Origin: Clavaria fumosa
Lineage: Eukaryota; Basidiomycota; Agaricomycetes; Agaricales; Clavariaceae
Length of the DNA stretch: 64,000 nt
Assembly: GCA_951802425.1 (NCBI GenBank)
Contig: OX637794.1
Coordinates: 1,736,001-1,800,000 of the forward strand
Direction: 5' to 3'
Within the stretch, counting starts at the first letter, position 1; each line of letters opens with the position of its first letter. The notes under the pieces are model-generated. The model was not told the DNA's origin and searched no databases. It saw only the letters and a list, made by a program, of their open reading frames with translations. Below are positions 1 through 13,656 of this stretch, one piece after another. The position numbers were made by a program, and so were the translations under genes.

Positions 1-1348
1 AAGATACTTGACAACCTTCGGAAATGGGTAAACGTTGCCATTCTAAGCTTGTGTGCTCAACTAATATGATTTCTCCAGGACCAGGACGAGAAACATCATG
101 TTATCAAGATGACGGAGCACTTCTACTTCCGGAACCACCTTTGCATTGCGATGGAGCTCCTGAGCATCAATCTTTACGAGCTGATCAAAGCGAATGGTTT
201 CGTCGGCTTCACCACGGCTTTGATACGACGGTTTACTAGCCAAATGCTGATGTCACTTTCACTGATGCGTCATCATCGGATCGTCCATTGTGATCTCAAA
301 CCCGAGGTTAGTTCTTTTACTAAAGTGTTACTCTCCCCCTCAGTAGTTCCATTCAGAACGTCCTTTTACGTCATCCTACGAAGAGCGCCATCAAGGTTAT
401 CGATTTCGGCAGTAGCTGTTTCGAGCATGAAAAAAGTTGGTTCTTGATCCCGCTTTGACCATGTTTTGGCTCATGCATCTCCTGCAGTCTATACCTACAT
501 CCAAAGTCGCTTCTATCGTTCACCTGAAGTCATCCTTGGCATGAACTATCACATGGCTATTGATATGTGGAGCTTGGGCTGTATTCTCGCGGAACTCTAC
601 ACAGGATTCCCAATCTTCCCAGGAGAGAATGAGCAGGAGCAATTATCATGTATCATGGAAGTTCTCGGTGTTCCTGACCGGGATTTCATCAATCGGAGTA
701 CTCGCAAACGACTCTTTTTCGGTCAGGATATCGTCCCTTTTTACGCTTCTTGCTTACTGATATCGATGTATCTTAGAATCTAATGGAGCTCCCAGGGCTG
801 TCGTCAACTCGAAGGGAAAGAAACGAAGACCTGGGTCTAAGAACCTTGCCCAGGTATTACGGTGTAGTGACGAAGACTTCATCGATTTCATATCAAAGTG
901 TCTGGTCTGGGACCCGGAACGGCGCATCAAACCGCAGGCGGCGCTGCGCCACCCTTTTATTACGTCTGGCAAATTTAAAGCCAAAAGTTCCAACACCAAT
1001 TCTAACGCCCATCCTTCCGCGGCTCCAAGAATCACGCTGGGGAGTAGTAGCACAAGCCGAAGCAAGCCTATCACAGAGACACCCAGGAAGTCGCAGATCG
1101 GCGCACCAACTCCGTTGACGGCTCGTTCAACGAGAGTGTCGAACGCCGCTCCCGTATCTCCGATTACTTCATCCATTCACACTACTACCCTGGGGTCGTC
1201 GTCGAGATCGTATAGGTCTTCGCAAATTGGCATTGGTACCTTAGCTTATCACAACAGCAGCCGTACCTTGAGTGGATTTGCAGTGGGTTTTTTAGCACTC
1301 GGTAACAACGCTACTGACATTGGATGTCAGTCAACTTCAGCAAAGTGA
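1..1348 (+). CDS. DYRK-family protein kinase, Pom1/DYRK2-like (5' end outside window)
   Basis: C-terminal part of a dual-specificity Tyr-phosphorylation-regulated kinase. A 27-nt exon (1-27, KILDNLRKW) splices at 28-78 into the kinase core. Visible are the hinge ([12 protein letters not shown]), the catalytic loop [10 protein letters not shown] split by an intron near 305, DFGSS, and the DYRK activation loop [17 protein letters not shown], whose second tyrosine is autophosphorylated in this family. A further intron (722-776) precedes the last kinase helices ([19 protein letters not shown]). A Ser/Thr-rich tail of about 125 residues ends at the TGA at 1348. Class-2 DYRKs set cell polarity and size in yeasts; the role here is inferred. 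The N-terminus, including the ATP-binding lysine, is off the window. It is convergent with the next gene. Confidence 0.85.
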
Positions 1349-1582
1349 ACTTGCCTCAACAAATCCTGTGCTACCGCTGTGCTCACATGCTCCCTTTTTA
1401 ACGCCATTCATGAAGTCGAGTATTCCCAACGATTGTTTCAATTAGGCCGCACTTCATACCCCATTAGTATATTGTCGTTCAGTGCTTCTTCGCTGTCCGT
1501 GTTCACTTTCTGCACAACATTGACCTTGCATATCATTCAATATACTTTGCATTTCTGGACTGGATGGACCCTTCCAAGCTCG

Positions 1583-3031
1583 TCATATCTCCGCCCCACC
1601 GGCTTCGTCTAAACACCTCAACTTCACGAAAACGTCGCTTCCTGAGTCAAAAAATAGATAAATGAGTCTCGGTTTCTTCCAGCCAGGTCAAAGGGCTAAC
1701 TGACCCCAGCCGTCTAATGAAACTAAGTCCAGCGAGCCGCCGAAGTATTTGGCGTAGAGTCTGCTCATGGGCAGACCGTATCCCAGCCCTGCTATTGTAC
1801 CTAAACCACTCTGCAGACCCTTGCTCGTGATCTCTCCAAACAGATTTGCACCGTCTCCCGAGCCGCCCACCGCCGCGCCTCCTGAGATCTGCTGTGCGGC
1901 ATAGGGTCCTCCGTCTGTCGGATCTTCGGGGCCCTCGTCCTTGGCGCTGCCTGCTGTGGTGAACGCATAGGAGAAAACGTGGTCCATGTCGTCCGGCGAG
2001 ACCCCCCCGCCTTGGTCCCGGACCCTGAGGGACAGGAATGTCCTGTGAGAGTGATCTGGGACGCGCGCAGGGGATATGGTGATTGTGATTGGAGGGATGG
2101 GCTCGGGAGACGATGCACCGTGTAGCTTGTAATAGGCCTCCACCGTAGCTCGAAACGCGTTCTTGAGTATTTCCGTCAATATGTATTCAAGGTGTACGGG
2201 GATATAGCTGGCGGAATCCGTGAGTCACCACCAAGAAGGGTCAAGGACGACATACGCGAATTTGACGTCGGGGTGTCCGTCAATCACAATTTTTGGGGCA
2301 GCGCCCAGCGTTGCTTCGCAAAGCTCGCCCACGTATGACCCGCACATCTGGATCATCTTCCTCGGACAGCATGCCATGTCCACCACGCCAAAACGGGTGG
2401 TACTCGGCGCCGGATCTTTCAAAGCATGGGTGAGAGCGATGTGTTGCTCTGCAATAAGCCGGATAGAGATACGGCTGCGGATCATGCCGTCCAGAAAGTC
2501 TGCTACTTGAATTGGAGACATGTAACGACCGCACTCTTGGAAACTGCGCCAGTCGTGACAAACAAGGAAATGAGAAAAGAAAAATGATAGGTTTGCTCTC
2601 GCGACTCACCCTTTCGCCATGGTGGGAATGTCATTGGCGTGGTTCCGCACAAGAGCCTCCAACTGCGCTGAAAATGCCGCGTTCTCATCCAGATTCTTGA
2701 CGCGCGGGTAGGAGGCGAGCCATTGGAAACTGCTTCTGAACGCATTGAGCATCTTAGCGATGTGAGGGTTAGTGCCCACAATGAACGGCAGAGCCTCGAG
2801 AGCTCTCAGGCGGGCAGCAAGCCGTTTAGGCAGTTCGGATTGGGCGTAGAAGGAGGATTGCAGGACCGACTCTGCAGTCAGCGGGCGTGCAAAGGAGAGC
2901 AGCGTAGACAGGGTCACTGGGTTTGGGCGAGAATGCGTCGGCGCGTAAGTCTGAAGCGATAGCCTGTGTCTCCATGCACAATGGACGTGTCCACGACACC
3001 GTCTGGTGAGCATCGTCGTTGGTCTGTGCAT
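1583..3031 (-). CDS. Mitochondrial pyruvate dehydrogenase kinase-type (PDK/BCKDK) protein kinase
   Basis: Histidine-kinase-like (GHKL) serine kinase that phosphorylates and inactivates the E1 alpha subunit of mitochondrial 2-oxo-acid dehydrogenases. The start at 3031 gives an Arg/His-rich, acid-poor leader that fits a mitochondrial presequence. The regulatory four-helix domain follows (ESVLQSSFYAQSELPKRLA). The ATP site shows the N box (EILKNAFRA), the G1 box (RDQGGGV) and the G2 box (GLGYGLPMSRLYAKYFGG). A short last exon (1583-1641) completes the conserved tail, DGW followed by GSDVFVKLRCLDE. The family is clear. Whether it is the pyruvate or branched-chain enzyme (PKP1 versus PKP2 type) cannot be decided by eye. 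Confidence 0.88.
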
Positions 3032-3196
3032 CAGGGCTTATCTGAGGAGGGTTGGTGGACGCAGACCGAGTCATGTTGTAAGATAGAGCAATGGTCACGG
3101 ATCAAGCATGTCACAACATGAACAGAAAAAAATTGTTCATTGCAAGTACCACTAACGTCCTGCGTGCAATATCTACAGTGTAATGGAAACGACCAG

Positions 3197-5133
<1,937 letters not shown>

Positions 5134-5288
5134 TGTCAATCAGGAAGGAAGATGAAGGTGAGTGTATGCGGTGTACGCGTCACTGTCAAAGACGTTTTCG
5201 CTCGCGTGACAAAGCAATCCAAACACCGCCTAATAACGCATATTGTAAAGAGTCTCTCGACGCACGCTATTACGGACAAAGCACAGCG

Positions 5289-7675
5289 ATGGCGGGCGCT
5301 CTCAAGAACGCCAAACGCGACCTGCCCCAAGTCAGAGATGAAGACCGCGAATCCAGGTTCGGCCAGGTGTTTGGTGTCTCCGGCCCCGTCGTCATCGCGG
5401 AGAACATGATCGGCGCAGCCATGTACGAGCTTGTTCGCGTCGGTCATGATGAACTCGTTGGTGGTACGTCTGCAGAGAACATCAATACACGCGAGAAATT
5501 CTCAGACATTGCCTCTCAGAGGTTATCCGAATCGAAGCCGATAAAGCCACGATACAGGTGTATGAGGAGACCTCCGGAGTCACCGTTGGCGATCCTGTCC
5601 TGCGGACCGGAAAGCCGCTCAGCGTCGAACTAGGCCCAGGAAAGTTGGCCTGTGTGCTTCTGACACGAAAAAATTTGAATCTTGCTTCTTAGGACTAATG
5701 GGAAATATCGTTGATGGTATCCAGCGTCCGTTGAGGGTGAACGCCGTATTTTGTGTCTGGTGCGGGATTCCCGCGCTGAATTGTCTCGCAGTCGATCCAA
5801 GAACTGTCAAAGTCCATCTACATTCCTCGTGGAATTAACACCGATCCGCTCGACCGATCTTTGGCATGGGACTTCAATCCTGGCTCTTTCAAGGTCTGCA
5901 ATCCCTACGTCCCCATTCCAGCTATATCCAGCGCTGATAGCTTTTAGGTGGGAGACCATATATCTGGGGGCGATATATTTGGCGGAGTATACGAGAACTC
6001 TTTGGTTGATAACCACAAGATCATGTTATCGCCGCGTGCCATGGGCACAATTACCCACATTGCCGAGAAAGGCAGTTACTCAGTCAAGGTCTGTGCTCCT
6101 GAATGTCCTCCTAGGTCATACCAATGGCCATTGTCTAGGACACGGTGCTAGAAACCGAATTTGACGGCAAAACGACGAAGCACTCCTTAATGCAACAATG
6201 GCCTGTCCGTGCACCTCGCCCGGTCGCCGAGAAGCACACTGCGGATTATCCTCTTCTTACTGGACAGCGTATTCTAGATGCCTTATTCCCGTGGGTACAA
6301 ATAGTATTGCTCGGAGCCTATCAACTGAGCTTTCTCCAGCTGTGTTCAGGGTGGCACCACCGCTATTCCTGGTGCCTTTGGTTGTGGAAAAACAGTTATA
6401 TCGCAAGCACTCTCCAAATTCTCGAATAGTGATATCATTATTTACGTAGGGTGTGGAGAGCGAGGCAATGAGGTTCGTGTTCCAGCGACTGCTTCATACA
6501 ATTCAATATCAAAGACGTACTTCTCCAGATGGCAGAAGTTCTGATGGAGGTATTTCATGTCACTACATCGTCACCATTTACTCGGATATTCATTGTAATC
6601 TCAGTTCCCAGAATTAACCCTGGACATCGGTGATCGGCAAGAGCCCATCATGAAACGCACGACTCTTGTGGCAAATACGTCAAACATGCCAGTGGCAGCC
6701 CGCGAGGCATCCATCTACACGGGTATCACATTATCTGAGTATTGGCGTGACCAGGGCAGCAATGTCTCCATGATGGCCGATTCAACCTCACGTTGGGCCG
6801 AGGCGCTTCGTGAAATATCCGGTCGTCTAGCGGAGATGCCCGCTGATTCAGGCTATCCCGCCTATCTTGGTACCAAGTTGGCCAGTTTTTATGAGAGAGC
6901 AGGGAAAGTCAAATGCATAGGGAACCCTTCAAGGATGGGGACCGTGTCCATCGTCGGAGCGTGAGCATCCTGTGTCTTGTCAGCCACTCGTGCCCTCTTA
7001 TCTTGGTGGATAGTGTTTCTCCACCGGGAGGTGATTTCTCGGATCCTGTCACATCTGCCACGCTGGGTATAGTCCAAGTCTTTTGGGGCCTCGACAAGAA
7101 GCTAGCGCAAAGGAAGCATTTCCCATCTGTAAACTGGAGTCTCTCATATTCCAAGTACACGAAAGTACTCGACTCGTATTATGATTCTACAGAACCCGGG
7201 TTTGTCGAACTGCGGATGAAGACGAAGGAGATCTTGCAAAAGGAAGAGGATCTCGCCGAGATCGTGCAACTCGTCGGCAAGAGCGCTCTGGGCGAGAACG
7301 ATAAAATCACGTTAGAGGTGGCTCGCATGCTCAAGGACGATTTCTTGCAACAGAACGGTATGAGTGAATACGACCGCTACTGTCCGTTCTACAAGACGAG
7401 TGCTATGCTCCGAAACTTTATTGGTTTCCACGACGCCGCCATAAAAGCTGTATCACAAGGCGATCTCACCTTCGCGAAGATCAAGGACGCAGCTGGCGAT
7501 TTGATGTTCAAGTTATCACAGATGAAGTTTGAGGTACGTGCGATTTCTGAACTACTTATCCGTTTCCGCCACTCATTCTGTTCAGTCTCCGTCGCAAGGC
7601 AAAGAAGCAATCAAGAAGAAGTTAGATGCCGTGTACGCTGAGATCAACGACAAATTTAGGCAAATGGTCGAGTAA
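5289..7675 (+). CDS. VMA1: V-type proton ATPase catalytic subunit A
   Basis: Catalytic, ATP-hydrolysing subunit of the V1 sector of the vacuolar/endosomal proton pump. The start ATG at 5289 opens [20 protein letters not shown], followed by the beta-barrel domain ([17 protein letters not shown]). Further exons give the non-homologous region ([20 protein letters not shown]), the P-loop ([17 protein letters not shown]), the catalytic region ([21 protein letters not shown] read in parts) and the C-terminal helical domain ending NDKFRQMVE. At least six short introns interrupt it. The [10 protein letters not shown] stretch, where Saccharomyces carries the VMA1 intein, is continuous here, so no intein is present. 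Assembly into V1 is known for the family. It converges with the TKL kinase. Confidence 0.95.
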
Positions 7676-7780
7676 TGAAGAAACAATTGTCATGTATATG
7701 CAACCACACCTTGCGCAATTTTTTTCGGTGTGCTTCAGTGATACCCAGTCAACATTCCACAACGTAAAATGTGAATAAAT

Positions 7781-10097
7781 CTACACAGCAACCGTCGTCT
7801 GAGCTACAAACTGTTCTTCAGGGACTGGTCGTACGAAGTCTCGGTCAATTGCCTTCATTCTCTCTGCAACCACCCCCATATGGGGTCGGCGAGCCGGTGC
7901 CGACCGCCAGCATTCCTGCATCAATGCCCATAATTGTCCCGTAATCCAGTTCCGTGCCTCTATACTGTCTGGAAAAGGGGGTGTCATCTTTCTCACCATG
8001 ATATCATGGATCACTGAAGCATCGCGTTTTCGGTTGCTGAACGGTGGCTTCATGGTGACGAGCTCGAGGATGGCCATTGCGAACGAATAAGTGTCCGAGG
8101 CTTTGGTGGGAGAGCTATTGATGCCTTCGATGAGCTCAGGAGAGAGCCATCGCGCTGAGCCCGATACCGTCAGCGTTACAGAGGCTGCCTTATCCGTCAC
8201 CTCTTCTATGATTTTGCTCATCCCAAAATCAGATATGCATGCTTCTCCCTATGACTGTTGTCAGTACCCGGAAACACTTGAACGTTCGCAATGTGCACAT
8301 ACCGCTTCCGAGACAAGGATATTGGTCTATGGAAAGTTTACGGGTATCAGGACAGGATGTGCTCAACAGTCGCACGCATAATCTTACGCATTTCACTATT
8401 GATGATTAGGTTGGGTGGTCACCGATTATTAACGGACTCACCATTGCCATGGATAACGTTGTGTTGATGGAGGTATTCAAGCCCTTCGGCAGCTCCTGAC
8501 AGCTGAGAGAAAAATCAAAACGTGTAGTAAATTCATGGTAAGATGCTTGCCCACAAGGTGTATCTTGTTTGCATCGGGGTTTCGCGCCGAATAACTAAGC
8601 TAGACATTAAGGAGATTCTGCGCGACGGCTCAGTCCTCCAGGTACGCACTCAAGAACATTCCCGTTACTCAGCCAAGGCGACACCTGAGTTGCTGGATGT
8701 GAGCACGGGAACCAGCCGCATAGAAGTCGCACTGCTTGCCATGTGGATATGTAGACCGATATTTGTCACGATGCCTAGGAATGGAAGGACATGCTCATTC
8801 TCAAGTCTTGCCCATACTTGCACTCCGTGTTCAAAACGCTAGATTCGACCGTTCAATTACTTTAAAAGGCATCATCACATCAACACTCACCCTTTGAGCA
8901 TGCGGGTCAGAGGCTCTGATATTCCGAAGGGCTTTGAGGGCAACCTTGAGAAGTCAACACCGTGCCTCAGCGTTTTGAGCGCGCTGACATGGCTTACCGA
9001 CTTCTCGCCTAGCCAGCGGCCTAACCATATATCACTGTAGGTACCTCCCGCGACAGCAAAATCACCTTCCCTTGTGATCTCACCATCCAGTCTCTTTATA
9101 GATGGCGGAATTCCCGTCGTTTGATGCAGTTTTAGCAAGCCTTGCTGTATTTCTTGGTAATCTTCTTTTACAAATGGAGGGGGCGAGGAAGTGAGCGCTC
9201 TCGTATCATCGTCGTCCAAGACATGACGCTGTCCCTCCCTCATCTGCCGCAATTCCTTGGGTAGAGTGTTACTGAATGCCGCAATAAGATGTTCCGAAAG
9301 AGACTAACAAGTTGACCCGCCTGCATGATAGGCTCCGCAACATGTTCACCTGCACCCTGCATCTCCGCAATACGCTGCAGCTGCTGCTGGCTAGTCAATA
9401 TCTTGTACAACAAGTCTCGCATCTCGACAGAGTCACTTCGAAAAGTGTCCAGGGATTCTCGTTGAAGCTGGTAGGTTAGCGTCACAGAGGTTGTCTGCGA
9501 AGGAAGTTTTAATAATCACCTCATGGGGCTGCATAAGCGTCCCTTACCTGGAACATCTGAAATGACGTGTCTACTTCTTTATCAAACTGCTGCAAGCCTT
9601 CCTCGATATCAGCACTCCTAACTGAGGACATTCAGTAATTCGCTACGATCGAGCGGAGGACCCCACCAAACTGCTTCACGAGGCTGTATTCTGCCCACCG
9701 CCTGACACGATTGAGAATTCTTTCAAGTACACTTGAAGGGCCATGGCGCTTGTGTCAGTGCAAGCCTCTTAACCTCGGGAGCATGAGCGTGGACATACGC
9801 TGATACACTGTCAACAGCGGAAAGTAATTCTGTCCCTTGCAATCTAGACGTCGATTCATTGAGCGTCAGAAGGAGTTGAGCGCACTTGTCCGCCAATGCG
9901 CGACACTTTTTCTTATTCGAATTCAAGACCTCGATGCTTTGATCATGACGTAGGGCGCTCACCTTGTGTACAGCAACTTGAGCACATGTATGGACTAATT
10001 CTCGCAGTAGAATAGCGCTGGCACCGACGTATGGAACGCCAGAGAGACTGCCCACAATTTCTAGGGTCTTCACGGATGTGTCCACGAGAGCATGCAT
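7781..10097 (-). CDS. Tyrosine-kinase-like (TKL) protein kinase with MLKL-like N-terminal helical domain; HGN catalytic loop
   Basis: Multi-exon kinase of the type expanded in Agaricomycetes. The first exon (about 9723-10097, roughly 120 residues) is an all-helical segment (LEIVGSLSGVPYVGASAILL) resembling the four-helix MLKL/NLR-like adaptor domain of fungal TKL proteins. A linker follows, then the kinase: glycine loop GGTYSDIWLGRW, ATP lysine in EKSVALKALR after splicing, a helix-C region ending with HVLPFLGI, catalytic loop VIHGNVKCTNILV built across an 8-nt exon, DFGMS, and the APE-like segment SARWLSPE. The lobe ends near RRPHMGVVAERM. The HRD aspartate is replaced by Asn (HGN), so catalysis may be weak or absent. 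Function unknown; signalling or regulated cell death is inference only. Confidence 0.75.
8388..8395 (-). other. 8-nt microexon of the TKL kinase
   Basis: Minus-strand exon TGAAATGC is flanked by an AATAG acceptor and a GTAAG donor. It joins the upstream exon ending CAT-GGC-AAT-G to the downstream exon ACC-AAT-ATC, giving H-G-N-V-K-C-T-N-I-L-V. Skipping it breaks the frame, because the upstream phase-1 end does not fit the downstream phase-0 start. Found by eye; no transcript evidence. Confidence 0.7.
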
Positions 10098-10255
10098 GAA
10101 TTACAAGCAGATAAGGTGATGGACGATAGAGCGCTCGACTCCATAGCACAGGGTTGGAGTGGTTTCCTAGCTCGGAAAGATCGCCGTTAGAGAATTGGGG
10201 CCAGGACTGCCTCGTATAGACGTCATGCTTAACAAGTGCGTCGCTTCACACACGG

Positions 10256-11712
10256 ATGGCAGGGCAAAAACGTCGGCGTTCTCAAGCCTTCACGAAGGAA
10301 AATAAGAACGGAATGGCTGAAGCGTTTCTTAATGGCCAGAATGAGGACGGCGACGAAGAGAGCAGGAATGCGACGGCCGAGAAAGAGCGGGAGGTCTGGG
10401 ATTCCTTCAGGGAGGAGTTTTATGAGGGTTCGTCACCGATTTTTTCGCCAGGGATGCGTCCTCTTAGACGACTAGCTATCGAACAGCTACCTCTCTCCAT
10501 CCATCGACAGTATACGCTCATGCGCGAGCTGGACGAGCAAGCCCAAGGTGCAGTATGGTTAACGTCTAGGTAGACGCTCTGCTCATTTTCTACAGGATAC
10601 AACGCAGCACTTCTGCCAGCCCTGCGCAGATACATTGCCCTTCGCGAATCCATGTCAGAACAGCACGGCGCAATGACAAGAAACGCGTCAACCCCAGAGC
10701 AACCTCCACATGTTCCACCAAGCGATGCGGAGATAGTAATCTCGGACAAGAATCATATTCCTGCTGCTTTGGAGACTCCCGTCCGTGATTTGTCTGTCCC
10801 AACACAAGTGGAGATGACAGGCGATGCTATACCGACTCTGCCGACTAGCACTACATTTCTTTCTCCAGCGCGCCCCAAATCGCCGCGAACTACGCGCGCT
10901 ATGCTCTCGTATATGGCTTGGCTATCAGAGGAGATCCTACGAGCCTCGGAAGAGAAAGTCAATCTCGCCCAGGCTGCTTATGATTCAGTATGTGCTCTCA
11001 AGTCTTATCTATAATTTCACGGAAGCTCATTCGTCTTGAAAGGTTGACCGACACGTACGGTTAATTGACCAGGCCATCAAGGAACAAGAGGCTGCTATAT
11101 CTATCGGAATTAGACCGGGCACTCACCCAGCTCCTATAGTTTTGCCTGAGCTCCAAGTGCCTCGGTGGAGCAGGCCTACCCGGACAGTTTACAGTCCCAC
11201 CGTGGACGAACCATTAAACCACGAGCGACAAGAGGACGGTGTGACAACGCTGGGCATTGTTGCGGAAACTCCGGCAGACATCCGAACGGGCCCGCGGAAG
11301 GGGAAGAAAGGCAAAAGCAAGGCAACACCAAAGAAACTAATCGAAGCCGCCCCTACAGTACCACCAGTTGACATTGATACGGGGAAGCGAAGGCAAACGA
11401 GATCTCTTAAGCTAAACGTTCCTCTGTCACACTCAACGGCGACAACCGACGAGGAGAGGTATTGCTACTGCGACGGAGTTTCCTTTGGCACGGTATGCCC
11501 CCTCCCATATCATCGCATTCCAGATATCGCTTAGAATCATGGCTAGATGGTTGCTTGTGACGGAGTAAGATGCGAAAAAGAATGGGTGAGTCTCGTCGTT
11601 CGCAATTCGCTGGCTAGCATTGTGATCTTGGTAGTTTCATCTTGCTTGTGCTGGTCTGAACGACGTGCCAAAGGGGCGTTGGTACTGCAGGGCGTGTCAG
11701 CGGAAAAAATGA
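10256..11712 (+). CDS. ING-family PHD-finger chromatin protein (YNG2/ING-like)
   Basis: Chromatin reader subunit of histone acetyltransferase or deacetylase complexes. The start at 10256 gives a basic, acidic-patched N-terminus (MAGQKRRRSQAFTKEN). The ING helical domain follows (IEQLPLSIHRQYTLMRELDEQAQ, then AALLPALRRYIALRESM). A low-complexity basic middle carries GPRKGKKGKSKATPKK, a likely nuclear localisation signal. The C-terminal PHD is built from three exons: RYCYCDGVSFGT, then MVACDGVRCEKEW, then FHLACAGLNDVPKGRWYCRAC. It ends QRKK at the TGA at 11712. All Cys4-His-Cys3 zinc ligands are present, and the class binds H3K4me3. Which complex (NuA4-like or Rpd3-like) is not decidable here. 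It converges with NUF2 with 72 bp between stops. Confidence 0.9.
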
Positions 11713-11784
11713 CACAGTCATCTCTACCACGGTCGTTCGAGAATGGATGACGAAGTATATTCATTGAACAGATAGACAGTCCCA

Positions 11785-13471
11785 TCATCCTACTTCGATT
11801 CCAAGCTTATTCCCGATCGTTTCCATGTACACGTCTGTCAGCGCATTAGTCACGCTTAGGTGCTATAACGAGATATATTCACCTGCTTCGTGCATCAGCC
11901 GGAAGTACTCCGTCACCAGTTCATTAAGTTCTTCCTCGCTTTGCTTCAGATGTTCGACCAGCTTCGAAGTGGAATCTCAATACTGATGATTCAATAATGG
12001 CACGTTGGAACCCACCTTTGCTTCAATAGCCTCGCTTTCCGCTCTGAGCTCTTCAACTTCCTTGTCATTTTCCTTTCGTTCAATCGCCATCTCATCGTAT
12101 TCCTTTTGCAATCGCTCGATGGTTTTCTGTCTCGCAATGCGCTTTTCTTCGGCATGCCTTTGGGCGCGGTCACGCTTTTCAATTGCATTGGATATCTGCT
12201 TTTGCACGCGCTTTGGATTACGATGAGTAAAAAGCAGTGTGGGGTCTCACGCAATTGAATACCTCATATTTCAGGTGTAGCTCACTCAGCTCAATCTTTT
12301 TGTCATCGAGATGGTCTTTAAGTGATGCCAACTCCTTTTGGGACATTTCCAGAGAACGAATTTCTTTCTCTGCTGCTTGAAGCTGCTCTAAACAACCTCT
12401 TACGTCCTGCGAGGTATTAGGAAGGTTGCGGATACATGTTAGTAGGCATTCCGCTCACCTTCTCGATGTTGAGCAGCGCGGTTATCTTAACTTGCAAGTC
12501 TCGTGCTTTGGCGTCGAGCGTAGCGACCGTCTTCTTGTCCTCAATTGCTGTATCGCCCATCACAGAGATGGTCCTTTTAATGCGCTCGGGAGATTGAACG
12601 ATCCGGGACCGAGTGCGATTGATTGTGTCCGTCACAACAGATATTTCGCCATTGTGGGCTTCCTGGTGGACTGCTACTCAGTATAAATGTGGTGGAAAGT
12701 GGCATTTTCTGACCTTGCGTCTCAAAAGGTCCAGCTTATCCTTCTTCAACGCTTCGCAGTCGCTTGCCTTCTGTTCTTGTACCTCCTTGATTGCTACCAT
12801 CTGAGTAGTGAGAGCGATATTATCCTGACGGTATTTCTCGCAAATGGGTTCGTCTTGCTGTTGTTTGGCTTTAATGCTTGCAATGTGCCCCTCCTCCTCT
12901 GCCAGTTGATGGGAGACTTGTGCCCTTTCGTCGATGAGGGAATTCGATTTGTCGCGCGTTGATTGGGTAAATGCAGAACGTTGCTGATTAAAGAACATTA
13001 AGTTGATGAACGCGGAGAGAATGTAGCGAGTACGCTCGGAGGTTGGTTGACATATGTCTCGGGAATTGAAGTCGTTAACACGCGCGGCGGTTGCAAAGTT
13101 AAGCCTGGAACACGAATTAACTCCTGCCCGCCAATATTCAAGTGGAAGACACACAAAGATTGTTGAAGGAAGTTTTGCGAGAGAGACACGGAGTAGAGAT
13201 CCTAGGAAGCAGTCAGACAGCGAAGGAATGTCAAGAAGAGAAGTCGACACACGGCATCAGGGTCTGTCAAAGCAGCGAGTGCCCTCGGGACGTGGTCGCG
13301 GGCTGTGTCGTGTGTCGCGTATGTGACATGTTCAAGACAAGCGTAAAAGACGGATTCCACAAATTCGGGACTCGGACGGAGGAGTTGTTCATGGCTGACG
13401 GCAATGCCCCACCTGCCTAGACATTGGATGATATCTGAGGGGGGCATAGTCGGAAACATTCCATTAGTCAT
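11785..13471 (-). CDS. NUF2: Kinetochore NDC80-complex subunit NUF2
   Basis: Coiled-coil protein of the NDC80 complex that couples kinetochores to microtubules. The calponin-homology head is recognised by FPTMPPSDIIQCLGRWGIAV, SHEQLLRPSPEFVESVFYAC and LEHVTYAT. The remaining exons encode heptad-rich coiled coil (QRSAFTQSTRDKSNSLIDE; ERLQKEYDEMAIERKENDKE). The C-terminus reads LVEHLKQSEEELNELVTEYF, then VYMETIGNKLGIEVG before the TGA at 11785. The ATG chosen at 13471 (MTNGMF) is the nearest upstream of the head domain. The in-frame sequence stays open a little further 5' but has only a TTG, so a small upstream exon is possible. It is divergent from SGS1 with 185 bp between starts. Confidence 0.88.
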
Positions 13472-13656
13472 TGCGAGTTCAACGAGCAAGTTTGCAGGTT
13501 GCTGAGTCGCCAATCGTCAAACTGGTGCAGCACGACGCGTCGAATTTCAGCCACAGACGCGTTTGCTTGGTGTTATTTGTCGTTCCTTGGACCGTCGCGT
13601 CTCTCAAATACTCATCGCCGCTTGGATAGCATTGCTCTTCAATCGTAAGGACATCC

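Noticed and set aside
13472..13513. NUF2 starting at 13513
   Set aside because: The codon there is TTG; the first ATG in frame before the head domain is at 13471.
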